The notes below the pieces were generated by a model that searched no databases, had not been told where the DNA came from, and saw only the letters and a list, made by a program, of their open reading frames with translations. Below, piece after piece: positions 1-8,154 of a stretch of 44,711 nt of DNA; positions within the stretch are counted from its first letter, which is position 1, and every line of letters begins with the position of its first letter. The stretch covers positions 3,427,521 to 3,472,231 of the forward strand of contig CP070750.1 in NCBI GenBank assembly GCA_020348385.1. The letters run 5' to 3'. This DNA comes from Candidatus Aminicenantota bacterium (lineage in GTDB: Bacteria; Acidobacteriota; Aminicenantia; Aminicenantales; Aminicenantaceae). The translations under genes and the position numbers were made by a program.

Positions 1-542
1 GTTACCGTAGAAGCAGAGGTGCCCGCAATGGAGACCGTGATCGCCGCACTCCCGCTTTCAGGATTCGAGTACGTCGCACTCGTAAACGATACTGTCGGCT
101 CTGGATCATCATCAATGATCGTCAAATCCGCCGTCGCCCCTCCGGTTATTGTGCAATTCACTGGATTCGATAAGGTAAGCACAACGTTCTCATTTCCTTC
201 ATGCAGCGTGTCCGTCTGTATCGTCACAGGAAACGTCCTGTCCCCTTCTATTCCTGGATCCCATGTCAGTGTTCCGCTTGTCGAAGTGTAATCACCAGGG
301 GCTGTGGCAGTGCCATCCGATGTCGCATAATCCACAGAAACAGTCGAGACAGAGGTCCCAGTTAGAGTGACAGTAATGATTTTGGTCCCTGTTTCACCGT
401 TTGTATAGGGAGTACCTGTAAAAGATACTGTCTGTGCAAAAGCTGAGCTGATACCGAACAATACAAGAAGGGAAGTCAAAAAAGCAAGATGTCTAGAAAT
501 AGAGGAGACCTTCCTCAACGAATGCTTGAGACAAATCGGCAC
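1..542 (-). CDS. Secreted Calx-beta domain protein, C-terminus beyond the window
   Basis: This frame is open from a GTG at 542 to the window edge, so only the first 180 codons are seen. The GTG has an AGGAG five bases upstream; another GTG at 548 overlaps that site and is less likely. The N-terminus is basic, followed by a hydrophobic segment (LTSLLVLFGISSAFA) that ends in a likely signal peptidase site before Gln. After it comes one complete Calx-beta unit with the family marks VDYATSDGTATAPGDY, a TLTWDPG segment and the closing acidic loop IIDDDPEP. A second unit then starts (TVSFTSATYSNPESGSA). Calx-beta domains are calcium-binding immunoglobulin-like folds common in large bacterial surface proteins, so more repeats probably follow outside the window. 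A promoter and a structured leader precede it. The domain call is firm; ligand and role are unknown. Confidence 0.85.
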   Translation of the reverse strand, partial: MPICLKHSLRKVSSISRHLAFLTSLLVLFGISSAFAQTVSFTGTPYTNGETGTKIITVTLTGTSVSTVSVDYATSDGTATAPGDYTSTSGTLTWDPGIEGDRTFPVTIQTDTLHEGNENVVLTLSNPVNCTITGGATADLTIIDDDPEPTVSFTSATYSNPESGSAAITVSIAGTSASTV

Positions 543-554
543 TATCACTCCTAA

Positions 555-650
555 AAAAAGGTGACGGGTGGCCGTAAAAGAAAAAGAGGCTTCCCCGTAA
601 CTTCCTTTTCTCTTTCCCGGCTTTTTATCCCCCGAACGGTGGATGGGGAA
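555..650 (-). other. Structured 5' leader of the Calx-beta gene
   Basis: Between the predicted promoter and the start codon, the minus strand can fold into several stems. An A/G-rich arm (AAAGAGAAAAGG) can pair with a pyrimidine arm (CCTCTTTTTCTTT) around a G-rich loop, closed by GCCG pairing with CGGC. A separate stem upstream pairs CCCC with GGGG. No known riboswitch consensus was recognised; in particular the GGCAAACC core of the c-di-GMP-I class is missing. It could be a regulatory leader, an attenuator or nothing. Confidence 0.3.
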
Positions 651-662
651 AGATAAGAGAAT

Positions 663-691
663 AGTATACAATTTTTGTGAATAATCTACAA
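663..691 (-). promoter_or_regulatory. Sigma70-type promoter for the Calx-beta gene
   Basis: On the minus strand, TTGTAG (686-691) and TATACT (663-668) are separated by exactly 17 bases. It lies about 120 bases before the GTG start, so it would produce the long structured leader, and it sits just after the stop of the upstream thioredoxin-like gene. Confidence 0.5.
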
Positions 692-714
692 TATATATTA
701 AAAACTTTGCCTTT

Positions 715-1227
715 TTATCTATTCAAAATCTCGAAAATTTCCTCGAATTGAGCTCCTGTCAAAGGGAAATTATATCTGTGAACCATCTTGCCAACTCTGT
801 CAAACAGCAGAACACTGGATCCCATTTCTGCCCATTTTCCAAACACCTGGTTCGTATCCATCAGGAACGGGGATACGATATGATTGGCTCGAATAAAACC
901 TCTGAGTTTTTTTTCAGCGATCCAAAACGATTTAGATGTCCGTGTATGTGTATTTTCTTCCTTTTCTGTTTTTTTCATGACAAGTATTCCCCAAGCACAA
1001 GAAGTCTTAAAACGAAGGGGAAGTTGCTGGTAAAACCCGAGGAATGAATCGAGACATGTCATGCAGGAAAAATCTTGGAAATCGAGGATGAACAGGATCC
1101 ATTTGTTTTCAAAAACATCCTTTTCAAAAGAATCTCCCTTGGCGACCAAATCAATCCCTCGAAAGTAAAAAAAGACCAAACAGCCAAAAAGAAATACTAT
1201 GATCCAATCCCCAACCTTCAGCGTCAC
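715..1227 (-). CDS. Membrane-anchored thioredoxin-like protein with a CxxC motif
   Basis: This 170-residue protein has an N-terminal membrane segment (IIVFLFGCLVFFYF), then a thioredoxin-like region: a hydrophobic strand (WILFILDF) leads into FSCMTCLD, a CxxC placed where thioredoxin-fold reductases have their active site. A later segment (HIVSPFLMDTNQVFGKW) resembles the strand-helix region of peroxiredoxin/TlpA proteins, and GSSVLLFDRVGKMVHRY matches the strand pair after the cis-Pro region. It would lie on the outer face of the inner membrane and reduce or shuffle disulfides. Its ATG overlaps the stop of the beta-propeller gene by four bases, so the two are translationally coupled. The partner is probably one of the cysteine-rich proteins encoded upstream, which is inference. 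The fold is assigned from motifs only, and the cis-Pro is not obvious. Confidence 0.65.
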   Translation of the reverse strand: MTLKVGDWIIVFLFGCLVFFYFRGIDLVAKGDSFEKDVFENKWILFILDFQDFSCMTCLDSFLGFYQQLPLRFKTSCAWGILVMKKTEKEENTHTRTSKSFWIAEKKLRGFIRANHIVSPFLMDTNQVFGKWAEMGSSVLLFDRVGKMVHRYNFPLTGAQFEEIFEILNR

Positions 1228-2162
1228 TTAGACACCATCCTGAATTTTTTAAGGGTGATCCCTTCATTGGCCCTGGAGTACAGGTAGTTTTCCCTATCGA
1301 TGTAGATGCAATGGCTCGTTTCTGGTAACGTCAAGGTCGATAAGAGTATTCCCTCTGGACTCAAAACATACACGTCACGACTCCGATTTTGGGAAAATTT
1401 CCCACCCAAAACATACAGATTCCCCGACTGATCCAGCGCCACGTCTTTAAAGACAATTTCGGTTGGGACCATATAAGAAGATATTTTTTCCCTTTTCACC
1501 TGTTTAAGTCCCAACAAATTCTTGGACCAAATTTTCTTCCCCGACCCATCAAATTTTTCGATCCTATCCATAAAGTTATAGACAAGGTAAATATTTCCCT
1601 GACCATCCAAATCAAAGCTAACCATATCCATCAACATGAGGGAGGGCCTTTCTTGAAAATGCAGCTCTTTAACGATTTTTCCCTCTCGATCGTAAAATTT
1701 TAGCTGGCTTTCACTTTTGGCTGATAACACCACGACCGCCAAAAGACCACCCCTAAGAGCTTTCATATCTCCTGCTGGCCCTTCCAGTGGAATATGGTAT
1801 TGGTATTGCAATTTTTTATCGAAAACCTTGATTACTGGCTGGTATTGTTCGGTCACAAAAAGAAACTGCTCAGAACAGTCCAGGAGCCGTGGGGCGGTAA
1901 ATTCCCCCGGCCCCTGCCCTCTGCGACCAGATTTTGCTACAAAGCGCCCAGCTGCATCGAATTTTTTCAGAGAATAATCCATGGCGTCGGTAACATAGAT
2001 GTTCTCCTCATCATCAGCCACGACCCCCACCCACTGAAAAAGGGAATCGTCTTCAAAACTTCCTATGGTTAGAACTTCCTCCAAAAAAATTCTTTTAGGA
2101 GGCGCTCCTTGAGAAGATAAATAGGGAACAAGCATCACAAGAAAAACGACCAAACGATACAC
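1224..2162 (-). CDS. Exported 6-bladed beta-propeller (NHL-type) protein
   Basis: The protein has repeated propeller blades of the NHL/6-bladed type: DDEENIYVTDAMDYSLKKFD, then GRFVAKSGRRGQGPGEF, then LDGQGNIYLVYNFMDRIEKF and LDQSGNLYVLGGKF. Each gives the D-x-x-G-N-I-Y/L-Y-V pattern that ends in a K-F-D/G-x-x-G turn. Such proteins are exported and usually bind a partner or ligand on the propeller face. I chose the GTG at 2162: an AAGG sits five bases upstream, it follows the stop of the small Cys gene directly, and it gives a short signal peptide (YRLVVFLVMLVPYLSSQGA). An ATG at 2195 and one at 2288 are in frame but would add residues encoded over the upstream gene. It ends in a four-base overlap with the thioredoxin-like gene. 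In Bacteroidetes, propellers of this kind sit beside small exported peptides, so this may be an analogous cassette. Confidence 0.75.
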   Translation of the reverse strand: MYRLVVFLVMLVPYLSSQGAPPKRIFLEEVLTIGSFEDDSLFQWVGVVADDEENIYVTDAMDYSLKKFDAAGRFVAKSGRRGQGPGEFTAPRLLDCSEQFLFVTEQYQPVIKVFDKKLQYQYHIPLEGPAGDMKALRGGLLAVVVLSAKSESQLKFYDREGKIVKELHFQERPSLMLMDMVSFDLDGQGNIYLVYNFMDRIEKFDGSGKKIWSKNLLGLKQVKREKISSYMVPTEIVFKDVALDQSGNLYVLGGKFSQNRSRDVYVLSPEGILLSTLTLPETSHCIYIDRENYLYSRANEGITLKKFRMVSK

Positions 2163-2163
2163 T

Positions 2164-2376
2164 TCAGCCTTCGATGTACTTTTTACAGAAAACATAACCC
2201 GTGACACAGTAAACAACGCCGAATGTAACAGCCTGCCAATAGGGATCTTCGGTACATCTCCTGAAGGCCCTCTCGCACTCGCCGGCATGAAGATCGATCA
2301 AACCGACACAGAGAAACAAGACCACGAGCACCATCCCGATGGTCAATCTTTTCATAATTATGTTCGTTCGTTTCAT
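2164..2376 (-). CDS. Small exported protein with two C-x6-C motifs (70 aa)
   Basis: The ATG at 2376 has a strong GGAGGAGG site six bases upstream; a TTG at 2397 is in frame but lacks one. A hydrophobic signal segment (LTIGMVLVVLFLCVGLIDLHA) is followed by a mature part of about 35 residues with exactly four cysteines in two C-x6-C pairs: CERAFRRC and CVTGYVFC, 15 residues apart. The next protein upstream has the same plan. This would suit two short helices pinned by two disulfides. The stop is directly followed by the GTG of the propeller gene, so expression is coupled. No known family was recognised; a peptide bacteriocin or a signalling peptide are possible alternatives. Confidence 0.7.
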   Translation of the reverse strand: MKRTNIIMKRLTIGMVLVVLFLCVGLIDLHAGECERAFRRCTEDPYWQAVTFGVVYCVTGYVFCKKYIEG

Positions 2377-2393
2377 CAAAAACCTCCTCCCCC

Positions 2394-2612
2394 TCAAACT
2401 TGGGGATCATAATATTTCAGGCACCACGAATAACCGATAAAACACCCCGAGTAGTACAGCAAAAACGACTGAGGTCCGCTGAATAAACCCGCAATAACAG
2501 CATCAACTGTGCATCGGGATAGCGCTTTTTTACACACATTCTCCAAAGCATAGCCGGAAGAAACCAAAAAGAAACACAAACAAACGATCAATCCAAAAAC
2601 TAAAATTTTCAT
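2394..2612 (-). CDS. Small exported protein with two C-x6-C motifs (72 aa)
   Basis: The ATG at 2612 follows AAAGGAGG with six bases between. The first 22 residues form a signal peptide (KILVFGLIVCLCFFLVSSGYA). The mature part carries CKKALSRC and, 22 residues later, CFIGYSWC, and both motifs fit C-x6-C with Arg-Cys-Thr or Trp-Cys at the end. This matches the downstream 70-residue protein in order and spacing of cysteines, but the rest has diverged, so the two look like old paralogues. It is the first gene of the cassette with the propeller and thioredoxin-like genes. The CxxC protein would be a natural partner for its four cysteines. Function unknown. Confidence 0.7.
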   Translation of the reverse strand: MKILVFGLIVCLCFFLVSSGYALENVCKKALSRCTVDAVIAGLFSGPQSFLLYYSGCFIGYSWCLKYYDPQV

Positions 2613-2698
2613 CTTTGACCTCCTTTCGCAGCTTATAAAGCAAAAAGCATACCACCAGATAATCTTGGATAAAAAAACATGTTCCCCCAGGAAAAGGC

Positions 2699-2730
2699 AA
2701 AAAAAAAGGCCCGCCTGAATGACGGACCTG
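2699..2730 (-). terminator. Rho-independent terminator after hutU
   Basis: On the minus strand, GGTCCG pairs with CGGGCC (one G-U pair) around a short loop and is followed at once by a run of nine T. It lies about 70 bases past the hutU stop and would separate the gltX-hutU unit from the cassette downstream. Confidence 0.7.
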
Positions 2731-2797
2731 ATGTTTATTTTCTACCGCTGTTTACAAAGCTGTAAACGATCGGGAACGATACCTTATGGGACGAACC

Positions 2798-4450
2798 CTA
2801 AAGCATCGGGATTTTGATGCCTTTTTCCTCGGCGCATCGAATCGCTTCTTCATACCCTGCATCGGCGTGACGAGCGACCCCCAGCCCGGGATCCACGGTC
2901 AGGACGCGTTCCAACCTCTTGGCTGTCCCCTGCTCTCCATCTGCCACGATCACCATCCCCGCGTGAATAGACAAGCCGATTCCCACACCTCCGCCATGAT
3001 GGACAGATACCCAGGAGGCACCGGACACCGCATTCAACAAAGAATTGAGGATCGGCCAATCGGCGATGGCGTCCGAACCATCTCTCATCCCCTCTGTTTC
3101 CCTGTTGGGAGATGCGACCGACCCCGTATCCAAATGATCGCGCCCTATGACGATCGGTGCGCTTATCTTTCCTCTCTTCACGAGGTCATTGATCAGCGCT
3201 CCGAACCTTGCCCTTTCGCCATATCCCAGCCAGCAGATCCGAGATGGAAGCCCTTGGAAAGCCACTTGCTCCTGGGCTTTTCGTATCCACCTAGCCATTG
3301 CCTGGTCCTGTGGAAATTCTGAGAGCACCGCTTCATCCGTCGCATAGATATCCTGAGGATCTCCCGAAAGAGCTGCCCACCGGAAAGGGCCTTTCCCCTG
3401 ACAGAAAAGCGGGCGGATATATTCGGGAACAAAACCGGGAATATCGAAGGCGCGTTCCACCCCAGCTTTTTGTGCCTGACCTCGGATATTGTTGCCGTAA
3501 TCAAAGGACTTGGCTCCTCTTTCCTGGAGCTCGAGCATGGCCGCCACGTGAACGATCATGGATTCATACGCACGTTTCTTGTAATCCTCCGGGTCCTCCT
3601 CCCGCAGCCGCAGTGCCTCGTCATACGCAATACCGTGCGGAACATACCCGTTCAGTTCGTCATGGGCGGATGTCTGGTCAGTCAACACATCCGGTGTGAT
3701 CCCCCTGTTCACGAATTCGGGAAGGATATCGGCAGCATTCCCAAGAAGGGCCACAGAAAGCGCCTCCCCCTTTTCTTTGGCTTCCATGGTGACGGTCAAG
3801 GCCTCGTCCAGATTGTCGACCATGATATCCACATACCTGGTCTCCAGTCTCCTCTTGATCCGTTCCACATCCACTTCCACGACGACGGCCACTCCCTCGT
3901 TCATGGTCACGGCCAGAGGCTGCGCACCTCCCATGCCCCCCAGACCCGCAGTTAAAACAAGTTTACCTTTCAGGGTGCCGCCAAAATGCTTGTTGGCAAC
4001 GGATGCCAGGGTTTCATAGGTTCCTTGAAGAATTCCCTGGGTGCCGATATATATCCAACTTCCTGCTGTCATCTGCCCATACATCGTGAGCCCCTTTTCT
4101 TCGAGGCGTCGGAATTCATCCCATGTGGCCCATTTGGGCACGATCTGGGCATTGGCGATAACGACGCGGGGGGCCTCGGGATGGGTTTTGAAAACCGCCA
4201 CTGGTTTACCTGATTGAACAGCCAACGTTTCATCATTTTCCAGGTTTTTCAGGCATTCGACGATAGCGGCATAACAATCCCAATTCCTGGCCGCTTTACC
4301 TGTTCCTCCGTACACGATGAGTTCTTGCGGTTTTTCTGCCACTTCGGGATCCAGATTGTTCATCAACATCCTGAGTGCGCCTTCCTGTGCCCAACCTTTT
4401 GTGACCAATTGCGTACCCCGCGGGGCCCTCACTTTTTGATACTCACTCAT
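2798..4450 (-). CDS. hutU: Urocanate hydratase (urocanase)
   Basis: Converts urocanate to imidazolonepropionate, the second step of histidine degradation, with tightly bound NAD+ in the cytoplasm. The 550 residues match the usual length of about 555. Family marks in order: [21 protein letters not shown] at the N-terminus (positions 6-26), [14 protein letters not shown], the Gly-rich NAD-binding loop [12 protein letters not shown], the [13 protein letters not shown] segment with the expected active-site Cys, and the highly conserved [18 protein letters not shown] and [16 protein letters not shown] near the end. The start is the ATG at 4450, with GGAGAGG ahead of it; the in-frame ATG at 4486 lies inside gltX. 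This ATG overlaps the end of gltX, so the two are cotranslated. No hutH, hutI or hutG is in the window, so the rest of the pathway must be elsewhere. Confidence 0.97.
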   Translation of the reverse strand: MSEYQKVRAPRGTQLVTKGWAQEGALRMLMNNLDPEVAEKPQELIVYGGTGKAARNWDCYAAIVECLKNLENDETLAVQSGKPVAVFKTHPEAPRVVIANAQIVPKWATWDEFRRLEEKGLTMYGQMTAGSWIYIGTQGILQGTYETLASVANKHFGGTLKGKLVLTAGLGGMGGAQPLAVTMNEGVAVVVEVDVERIKRRLETRYVDIMVDNLDEALTVTMEAKEKGEALSVALLGNAADILPEFVNRGITPDVLTDQTSAHDELNGYVPHGIAYDEALRLREEDPEDYKKRAYESMIVHVAAMLELQERGAKSFDYGNNIRGQAQKAGVERAFDIPGFVPEYIRPLFCQGKGPFRWAALSGDPQDIYATDEAVLSEFPQDQAMARWIRKAQEQVAFQGLPSRICWLGYGERARFGALINDLVKRGKISAPIVIGRDHLDTGSVASPNRETEGMRDGSDAIADWPILNSLLNAVSGASWVSVHHGGGVGIGLSIHAGMVIVADGEQGTAKRLERVLTVDPGLGVARHADAGYEEAIRCAEEKGIKIPML

Positions 4451-5897
4451 GTTCCTCTCCTTTTTTTTCGGCCAATTTTCTTGCATCGGAAAGCCTGTTC
4501 ATCCTTTTCAGGGTTTTTTCCTTCCCTGCCAGTTCCATAACATCGAAGATGCTCGGGCTCACAGGCTCTCCCACGACCAACATCCTCAAAGCATGGATGA
4601 GAAGGGCGGCTTTGACACCTTCCTCTTCTGCTCTTCGGCGGAGCGTCCGCTCGATTTCTAAAACGGAGAACTCATCTAGGGTTTGGAAATCTTTCGCCAA
4701 TAGGGGCAAAAGTGTGTCCAACCTCTCATCCATCAAGTGTTTCTCCACTCCCGCCGGATCATAGGTTATCTCATCGACAAGGAATGGCAGGGCTGCCTTG
4801 GGAAACGCACAGATCGTCCGGCTTCTTTCCTTCAGAAGGTTTATCATCTTGTCGAACCAAGGCTTCTGTTCTGCTGCGAATGTTTCTTGCCAAAGGTTCG
4901 CAGACTGCATTTCTTTCCTGACCAACGGACTCAACTCTAGGGCACTCAAATTGGAGATCAAGCGTCCGTTCAGCCATTCTAGCTTGTACAGGTCGAATAC
5001 AGGACTACCCTTACTCACTTTATTTAAAGCAAATCTTCCAACCAGTTCTTCCAGGGTGTAGATCTTTTCTTCTCCTGGAGACCAGCTCATTTGGGCCAGA
5101 AAATTGAGAAAAGCCAGAGGCAAGTATCCATGGTCCCTAAACTCTAAAACGGAAATCCCTCCATGGCGTTTGCTCAATTTTTTCTTATCCGGACCCAAAA
5201 TCAGTGCCAGATGAGCAAACTTCGGGGGTTTGGCGCCGAAGGCTTGGTAGAGCAATATCTGTTTCGGTGTGTTGGAAATATGATCATCGCCCCTAAGAAC
5301 TAGGGAGATTTGTGAATCTATATCATCCACGACAACAGAGAGATGATAGGTGGGCAGCCCATCCCCACGTAAAAGCACAAAATCCTCGATGTTTTTGCTG
5401 TCGATGCTGATGTCCCCATGAATGCGGTCCGTGTATCGTATGGCCCCATCAGGCACGAGGAATCGGACTGCCTTTGCCCTTCCCTCGGAATCGAAGCGAA
5501 GGCGTTGTTTTTCGGAGAGTTCCAGGCAAAACCGGTCATATCCCCAGAAATCCCCTGCTCCCTCTGTTTTTTTTGTTCTTTCCTGAATCTCCTCCGGCGT
5601 GCAGTAACATGTGTAGGCGAGGCCTTTTTCGACCAGTTCTTTTGCCTTCAGTCGGTACAGGGGCAGTCGTTGGGATTGGAAGACCGGGCCTTCATCCCAA
5701 TCCAAACCCAGCCATCGAAGACCTTGGATGATCCCTTCGGACATCTCTGCCGAAGACCTGGCCACGTCGGTATCTTCGATACGCAAGATGAATGTCCCAT
5801 TATGACTGCGGGCATACAGCCAGTTGAAAAAACAGGTTCTTGCTGCCCCGATGTGGAGAAATCCAGTGGGACTGGGAGCAAACCTTACACGAACCAT
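4443..5897 (-). CDS. gltX: Glutamyl-tRNA synthetase
   Basis: Charges tRNA-Glu (and possibly tRNA-Gln) with glutamate in the cytoplasm. It is a class I enzyme: [19 protein letters not shown] holds the HIGH signature as HIGA at residues 15-18, and [10 protein letters not shown] near residue 240 is the KMSKS loop. FILRIEDTD and the [12 protein letters not shown] segment are also typical of the family. The length of 484 is normal for a bacterial GluRS. The ATG has no Shine-Dalgarno site; instead a -10 box ends seven bases before it, which would give a leaderless transcript. The final codons overlap hutU. Whether the enzyme is discriminating cannot be judged from this alone. Confidence 0.97.
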   Translation of the reverse strand: MVRVRFAPSPTGFLHIGAARTCFFNWLYARSHNGTFILRIEDTDVARSSAEMSEGIIQGLRWLGLDWDEGPVFQSQRLPLYRLKAKELVEKGLAYTCYCTPEEIQERTKKTEGAGDFWGYDRFCLELSEKQRLRFDSEGRAKAVRFLVPDGAIRYTDRIHGDISIDSKNIEDFVLLRGDGLPTYHLSVVVDDIDSQISLVLRGDDHISNTPKQILLYQAFGAKPPKFAHLALILGPDKKKLSKRHGGISVLEFRDHGYLPLAFLNFLAQMSWSPGEEKIYTLEELVGRFALNKVSKGSPVFDLYKLEWLNGRLISNLSALELSPLVRKEMQSANLWQETFAAEQKPWFDKMINLLKERSRTICAFPKAALPFLVDEITYDPAGVEKHLMDERLDTLLPLLAKDFQTLDEFSVLEIERTLRRRAEEEGVKAALLIHALRMLVVGEPVSPSIFDVMELAGKEKTLKRMNRLSDARKLAEKKGEEHE

Positions 5898-5904
5898 CTT
5901 TTAT

Positions 5905-5933
5905 AGTGTAATCCGTGTGCTCCATTTAGTAAA
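5905..5933 (-). promoter_or_regulatory. Promoter giving a leaderless gltX transcript
   Basis: TTTACT (5928-5933) and TACACT (5905-5910) are 17 bases apart on the minus strand. The -10 box ends seven bases before the gltX ATG, so the expected first base of the mRNA is at the start codon itself. No ribosome-binding site lies in between. Confidence 0.5.
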
Positions 5934-5981
5934 GCCACGAACAATTTTAGCGGATGATTGCACAAATATTGAAAAAAAGTA

Positions 5982-6009
5982 TTGACTCAGGAGAAAAAAA
6001 TATTATAGG
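5982..6009 (+). promoter_or_regulatory. Promoter for the diguanylate cyclase gene
   Basis: TTGACT (5982-5987) is followed after 16 bases by TATAGG (6004-6009). It is divergent from the gltX promoter and leaves a leader of about 80 bases before the ATG at 6095. Confidence 0.45.
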
Positions 6010-6094
6010 ATTGGATTGGGCTTAGTGTCGGGATTAGAAACGGAATTCATTCCTTTAATATAGAGGAGAGCCGAGGTTTGAATCCAACATCGCC

Positions 6095-8125
6095 ATGAAT
6101 GATCAAAATATCCTTATACTTAACGAAAAAACAGATGAAGTAAGTCTCCTGGAAAAAATTTGCGGCCGACTCGGCTCGGTTTTTACCGCACCCGATCTCG
6201 AAAAAGCGATCCATCTCATAGAAAGCAGAAGTTTCCAAGTGGTTGTTGTCGATTGGTCTTTGGCCCACTATTCCAAGCTCAAGGGATTGTTCATGATCTC
6301 CACGAGCATTATCATCACGGGAGAAGATGAACAAAAACTGAAGTCTGTCGTCAGTTCCTGGCCCTTGAGATATTATGTGGATCATCATCTCACACCGACG
6401 GAAAACTGGGAGAACAACAGTTTCCTCCGGACACTCACTATTGCCTTCGAGCATTCTTTATTGAGAAAACAGTTGAAAAAACTCAAAAGAGACAGAGAAA
6501 AACACGAATTCAGGCTTCAGGATGCCTATTCTCAGATAAAAGAAATCAAAAGTTTTATCAACAACAACATCGTCAAAGAAATCGAAAAAAGGGTATTCGT
6601 GGAGGAAAAATATCAGGGGATCAAAAAAGAAAAGCAACGGATCGAGGAAACCCTGAAAAAACTCTATATTGCTAACGACGTCACCAGCCTTTTGGATATC
6701 GTCTACGATATAAAGGACATCGTCCGAGCCGAGGGGATCTCTCTTTACATTTTGGATGAGAATGAAACTCTCGGACAATATTTGAAGCCCTTGGTTTGGG
6801 ATGATGCCTTTTTATCACATCCAGAATTTAGCAAGCATTTTGTTCTGATCGATTCGGACGATTTTGCCGCCTATTCCACCCGTCACAGAGAGGAGATCAA
6901 TACTTCAGATATTTCGTCGGACAAGCGTTATTCCCGAAGGTATGCCGATCAATTAAAGCTCCCTCTTGAAAGTATTTTGTGTGTTCCGATTATGCAAGAT
7001 ACAAAAGTCATCGGTGTCATCGAAGTCTACAACAAGATCAAGACGGCTAAGGAAAAATCCATCGGTTTTTCTGCAGAAGATCAAAAAGCCATGAATAAAT
7101 TTTCCGAGCACATCTCTATAGCGATCACCAAACTCAATCTCATCCAATACGATGCTTTAACGGGTTTGTTGCGGCCGGACCCCTTTTTCGACAAGGTCAT
7201 CCAAAAGTTGAATCTCGAAAGGAAAAGGCACACGGAAGGATCATCCTATGCCATGGTTATGGGTGATGTGGATTGGTTCAAAAATTACAACGACCGGTAT
7301 GGACACGAAGCTGGAAACAAACTGCTAAGAACGCTGGCAGGTGTCCTCCAGTTGTCCATCCGCGAAGAAGACCTTCTCTGCCGCTATGGCGGGGAAGAAT
7401 TCTTGATCTTCTTATCTGGCTTGAACAGCGAAGATGAGGCTAGCGGATTCACCGAAAGGATCAGGAAGAATATCGAGGAATATCATTTCGAAAATCAACA
7501 AACCCAGCCCAACAACAACATCACCATGAGTTTCGGTCTCACTTTCTTTTCCAAGAGGAGAATAAGAACCTGGGATATGATTAATAAAACCAACCTCAAG
7601 AGACTTACAAACGAGGCAGATATAGCTCTGGCCGAAGCAAAGGGGAAAAAGTTTTTAGGTATGGGACGTGATGGCATACAGGACAGGCTTTTACTCAAAA
7701 ACCGGGTATGTGTGTTCGACAAGGGAAAAGCGGAAAAACCCAGGAAACCTGAAAGTCTTAAACAATACATGGATAAGTTTATCAAAGAAAGAAGGAAGCA
7801 CCAAAGGTTCTACACATCGACCATCCTGATTTACAAAGAAAAGGATTTCCACAAGGTAACCAAAACCATAAACCTGAGTTTGAGTGGAGCCAAAATCCCG
7901 ACAGAAGCGCAGCTGAACCCTGAAAAAACTTTGGAACTCATTCTTATCCTCGGGAATAACGCATGTCAATTGAAGGGCGATGTGGTGTATTCTGAATTAG
8001 CTGGAGAAGAATATTTTCATTATTTTACCGGGATCAGGTTCAAAGATTTGGCCATGAAGGAAAAGAAAATTCTAGAGGATTACTTTGCTTCCCTGAATCT
8101 CAACACAAAACCCCTCCCCCATTAA
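6095..8125 (+). CDS. Diguanylate cyclase with REC-like, GAF, GGDEF and PilZ domains
   Basis: Makes c-di-GMP from two GTP. The N-terminal ~125 residues look like a receiver domain, but the acidic pair after the first strand is replaced by Asn-Glu (ILILNEKTDE); an Asp after the third strand (VVVVDWSL) could still be there for phosphorylation. A coiled stretch (130-190) leads into a GAF-like domain (about 190-345). The GGDEF domain has DVDWFKNYNDRYGHEAGN and the active-site GGEEF at about 432-436, with an upstream R-E-E-D that fits the product-inhibition I-site RxxD. The end (about 565-665) is a PilZ domain: RKHQR and NLSLSG match its two c-di-GMP-binding motifs. So the protein both makes and senses its product. 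No clear ribosome site before the ATG. Neighbouring HD-GYP and polysaccharide genes suggest what it controls. Confidence 0.92.
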   Translation: MNDQNILILNEKTDEVSLLEKICGRLGSVFTAPDLEKAIHLIESRSFQVVVVDWSLAHYSKLKGLFMISTSIIITGEDEQKLKSVVSSWPLRYYVDHHLTPTENWENNSFLRTLTIAFEHSLLRKQLKKLKRDREKHEFRLQDAYSQIKEIKSFINNNIVKEIEKRVFVEEKYQGIKKEKQRIEETLKKLYIANDVTSLLDIVYDIKDIVRAEGISLYILDENETLGQYLKPLVWDDAFLSHPEFSKHFVLIDSDDFAAYSTRHREEINTSDISSDKRYSRRYADQLKLPLESILCVPIMQDTKVIGVIEVYNKIKTAKEKSIGFSAEDQKAMNKFSEHISIAITKLNLIQYDALTGLLRPDPFFDKVIQKLNLERKRHTEGSSYAMVMGDVDWFKNYNDRYGHEAGNKLLRTLAGVLQLSIREEDLLCRYGGEEFLIFLSGLNSEDEASGFTERIRKNIEEYHFENQQTQPNNNITMSFGLTFFSKRRIRTWDMINKTNLKRLTNEADIALAEAKGKKFLGMGRDGIQDRLLLKNRVCVFDKGKAEKPRKPESLKQYMDKFIKERRKHQRFYTSTILIYKEKDFHKVTKTINLSLSGAKIPTEAQLNPEKTLELILILGNNACQLKGDVVYSELAGEEYFHYFTGIRFKDLAMKEKKILEDYFASLNLNTKPLPH

Positions 8126-8154
8126 ACTATTTATTTAGAAATAATTCAGTTTAG
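8124..8154. terminator. Inverted repeat between convergent genes
   Basis: AAACT at one end pairs with AGTTT at the other, with TTATTT and AAATAA inside, in the 25-base gap between two convergent genes. The stem is A/T-rich and imperfect, with U-rich sides in both directions, so it may end transcription from both strands. Confidence 0.35.

Noticed and set aside
2750..2767. Perfect hairpin GTTTACA/TGTAAAC after hutU
   Set aside because: No T-run follows on either strand; the real terminator is at 2699-2730. It could be a protein-binding site, but nothing supports that.
2786..4540. Several long plus-strand frames
   Set aside because: All are antisense to hutU and gltX, which have clear family motifs over their whole length.
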